The notes under the pieces are model-generated. The model made no database searches. It was not told the DNA's origin and worked only from the letters and a program-made list of their open reading frames with translations. 15,457 bases of DNA from contig CAIOHJ010000182.1 in the NCBI GenBank assembly GCA_903858085.1, forward strand, positions 1 through 15,457, given 5' to 3'. How positions within the stretch are numbered: position 1 is the stretch's first letter; each line of letters begins with the position of its first letter. The position numbers and the translations under genes are program-made. This document shows positions 13,715-15,457 of the stretch, piece after piece. The DNA comes from an uncultured Chloroflexota bacterium (GTDB taxonomy: Bacteria > Chloroflexota > Anaerolineae > Caldilineales > Caldilineaceae).

Positions 13715-14368
13715 GTGAACAGTGCAATCCATGAACCAGACCAGGAAGTTGAGCAGCTGTATGCCAGTCTCAACGCGCCGCGACCGGTGCTGGTGGTGTT
13801 GTCAGGCCCCAGCGGGGTAGGAAAAGACTCGATCATCTGTGGGCTGAAAAAGACCAATTATCCCTTTCATTTTGTCGTCACAGCGACGACCCGCCCCAGA
13901 CGCCCAGCAGAGGTCGACGGTGTCGACTACTATTTTGTTTCGGTCGGCGAATTTGCCGAGATGATCGAAAACGAAGAGCTGTTCGAGTACGCGGTCGTCT
14001 ACGGAGACTACAAAGGCATCCCCAAAAAGCATGTGCGCGAAGCGCTGTTGAGCGGGCAGGATGTGGTGATGCGGATCGATGTACAAGGGGCAGCGACCAT
14101 CCGTGCCCTGGTTCCCAGTGCCGTGACCATCTTTCTGACGGCCGAAAGCGAAGAAAAGCTGGTCCGCCGTCTGCTGCAACGTAAAACAGAGGAGGCCGAC
14201 CAACTCAAGATGCGCGTGGTCACAGCCCGGCGCGAGCTGCGCCGCTTTACCGAATTTGATTACATCGTCATCAACCGCGAAGAGCAGCTGGAGGCTGCTG
14301 TCCAGGAGGTGCTCAGCATCATCCGGGCAGAAAAAAGTCGCGTGGACTGGGTACCGGTGGTGCTATGA
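13715..14368 (+). CDS. gmk: Guanylate kinase
   Basis: Converts GMP to GDP with ATP in the cytoplasm. 217 residues, with the GTG at 13715 preceded by GGGAGG at 5 bases. A short N-terminal extension of about 23 residues precedes the core VLVVLSGPSGVGKDS; the P-loop is GPSGVGKD (31-38), with Asp where most enzymes have Ser, Thr or Gly. GMP-binding residues are visible in TTRPRRPAEVDGVDYYFV and in EYAVVYGDYKGIP, and RIDVQGA is the later core motif. The LID and C-terminal helix (RRELRRFTEFDYIVIN) are intact. The rhomboid gene overlaps its stop by ATGA, so the two are translationally coupled. Confidence 0.95.
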   Translation: MNSAIHEPDQEVEQLYASLNAPRPVLVVLSGPSGVGKDSIICGLKKTNYPFHFVVTATTRPRRPAEVDGVDYYFVSVGEFAEMIENEELFEYAVVYGDYKGIPKKHVREALLSGQDVVMRIDVQGAATIRALVPSAVTIFLTAESEEKLVRRLLQRKTEEADQLKMRVVTARRELRRFTEFDYIVINREEQLEAAVQEVLSIIRAEKSRVDWVPVVL

Positions 14369-15153
14369 ACCTTCTGCCAGAGTCCTCTGAGGAAGTGCCA
14401 CAATTTTACATTCGTCTGAGCAGCCCCCTCGTCACGCGCGGGCTGTTGGGGATCCTTCTGGCCCTCTTTGTCGTGTCCGTGCTGCTCAGCCTCTGGATCT
14501 TTGGATCCTGGACCTCGCTCACGCGCACCGATCTCCGTGTGTTGATCTTGCTGGGGGCCAAGGTCGACGAGCTGGTCGCTGAAGGCCAGCTCTGGCGGCT
14601 TTTGACCGCCGTCTTTCTCCACAGCGGCGTCATACACCTGCTCTTCAACCTGTACGCGCTCTACACGCTGGGGCCGCTTTTGGAAGGGTACATCGGACAC
14701 CTGCGCTTCCTGGCTGTCTTTTTCATCAGCGGCCTGTACGGCAGCCTGCTCAGCTATGCGTTTTCTGGTTCGATCTCCGTCGGCGCCTCCGGGGCGATCT
14801 TTGGGCTGCTCGGCGCCACTACGGTTTTCTTTCTGCGCTACCGCCAGCATTTCGGTGACCAGGGCCGGGCAGTTTTGCAAAATATGCTTTTGGTGCTGGC
14901 CCTCAACCTGTTGATCGGGTTCAGCGCCAGCTTTATCGATAACTGGGGACATATTGGGGGGCTGATCGGCGGGGGATTGGGAATGGCTGGAATCTTGCCG
15001 CAGTATCGTCCACCGGCCGGGCTGCCTGGTCGCCCATTGCCGCTGGAGATCGCCGACCGCCGGCTGGCCGAGCTTGCCTGGGTGGGGGTCTGCCTCATTT
15101 TGTTCTGGGTGGGCGTCGGCTGGGTCACAAGCGTCCGGTTCCCCCCGCTCTGA
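14365..15153 (+). CDS. Rhomboid-family intramembrane serine protease
   Basis: Polytopic membrane protein of 262 residues, about six to seven segments, that cleaves transmembrane substrates within the membrane. Catalytic elements are all visible: HLLFN (91-95) with the oxyanion Asn95, GASG (140-143) with the nucleophile Ser142, and GHIGG with His196, followed by GGGLGM. The L1-loop-like GQLWRLLTAVFLHSG precedes the first catalytic helix. A further hydrophobic segment near the C-terminus (WVGVCLILFWVGVGWV) makes a likely seventh helix. The ATG at 14365 overlaps the gmk stop by 4 bp. The substrate is unknown. Confidence 0.93.
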   Translation: MNLLPESSEEVPQFYIRLSSPLVTRGLLGILLALFVVSVLLSLWIFGSWTSLTRTDLRVLILLGAKVDELVAEGQLWRLLTAVFLHSGVIHLLFNLYALYTLGPLLEGYIGHLRFLAVFFISGLYGSLLSYAFSGSISVGASGAIFGLLGATTVFFLRYRQHFGDQGRAVLQNMLLVLALNLLIGFSASFIDNWGHIGGLIGGGLGMAGILPQYRPPAGLPGRPLPLEIADRRLAELAWVGVCLILFWVGVGWVTSVRFPPL

Positions 15154-15200
15154 AAGAAGGCGACCTGCACAGTGGGCACAAACTCAAGGAGCCTGAACAG

Positions 15201-15457
<257 letters not shown>

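Overview
The window looks like a chromosomal stretch from a moderately GC-rich bacterium, most likely a member of the Chloroflexota (Caldilinea/Anaerolinea-like). This is an inference from the gene set: a SpoIIIAA-like ATPase fused to an R3H domain beside tmk and a YaaQ/DarA-type protein, a guanylate kinase with a GKD P-loop, duplicated META-domain lipoproteins, and a protein tail ending in a YLPVV motif. No gene here fixes the taxonomy. TGA ends many of the genes (for example the deacetylase, the aldolase, tmk and gmk), so it is not globally reassigned.

Left part (1-2194): the 3' end of a polysaccharide deacetylase gene faces a minus-strand group made of a tRNA-Arg(UCU) with encoded CCA, a DsbA/FrnE-family oxidoreductase and a class II aldolase. 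The oxidoreductase is the most notable item. Its reading frame runs from an ATG at 2014 through an in-frame TGA that replaces the first cysteine of the CPWC active site, giving a predicted Sec-Pro-Trp-Cys. A SECIS-like hairpin follows the TGA at the expected distance. An ordinary gene caller would start at a TTG after the active site and miss it.

Middle part (2195-9300): a TPR-LuxR regulator is preceded by operator-like repeats and a possible 49-codon upstream ORF. Next comes a gene-poor stretch with a 14-bp inverted-repeat (MITE-like) element and an orphan small ORF. These are followed by a DEAD-box RNA helicase, a lipoprotein with two META domains and, convergent to it, an exported protein of unknown function. 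The hairpins that probably terminate these genes have long GC-rich stems but no U-tract.

Right part (9214-15457): an apparent operon runs GNAT-like protein, R3H-ATPase, thymidylate kinase (tmk), DarA-like c-di-AMP receptor. An 11-codon minicistron joins the first two genes by overlapping stop/start codons. A convergent FmdB-type zinc-ribbon gene follows. Divergent from it is a gmk-rhomboid pair with a 4-bp ATGA overlap, and the window ends inside malQ (4-alpha-glucanotransferase). The regulatory DNA between the FmdB-like gene and gmk has candidate promoters of opposite direction that overlap.
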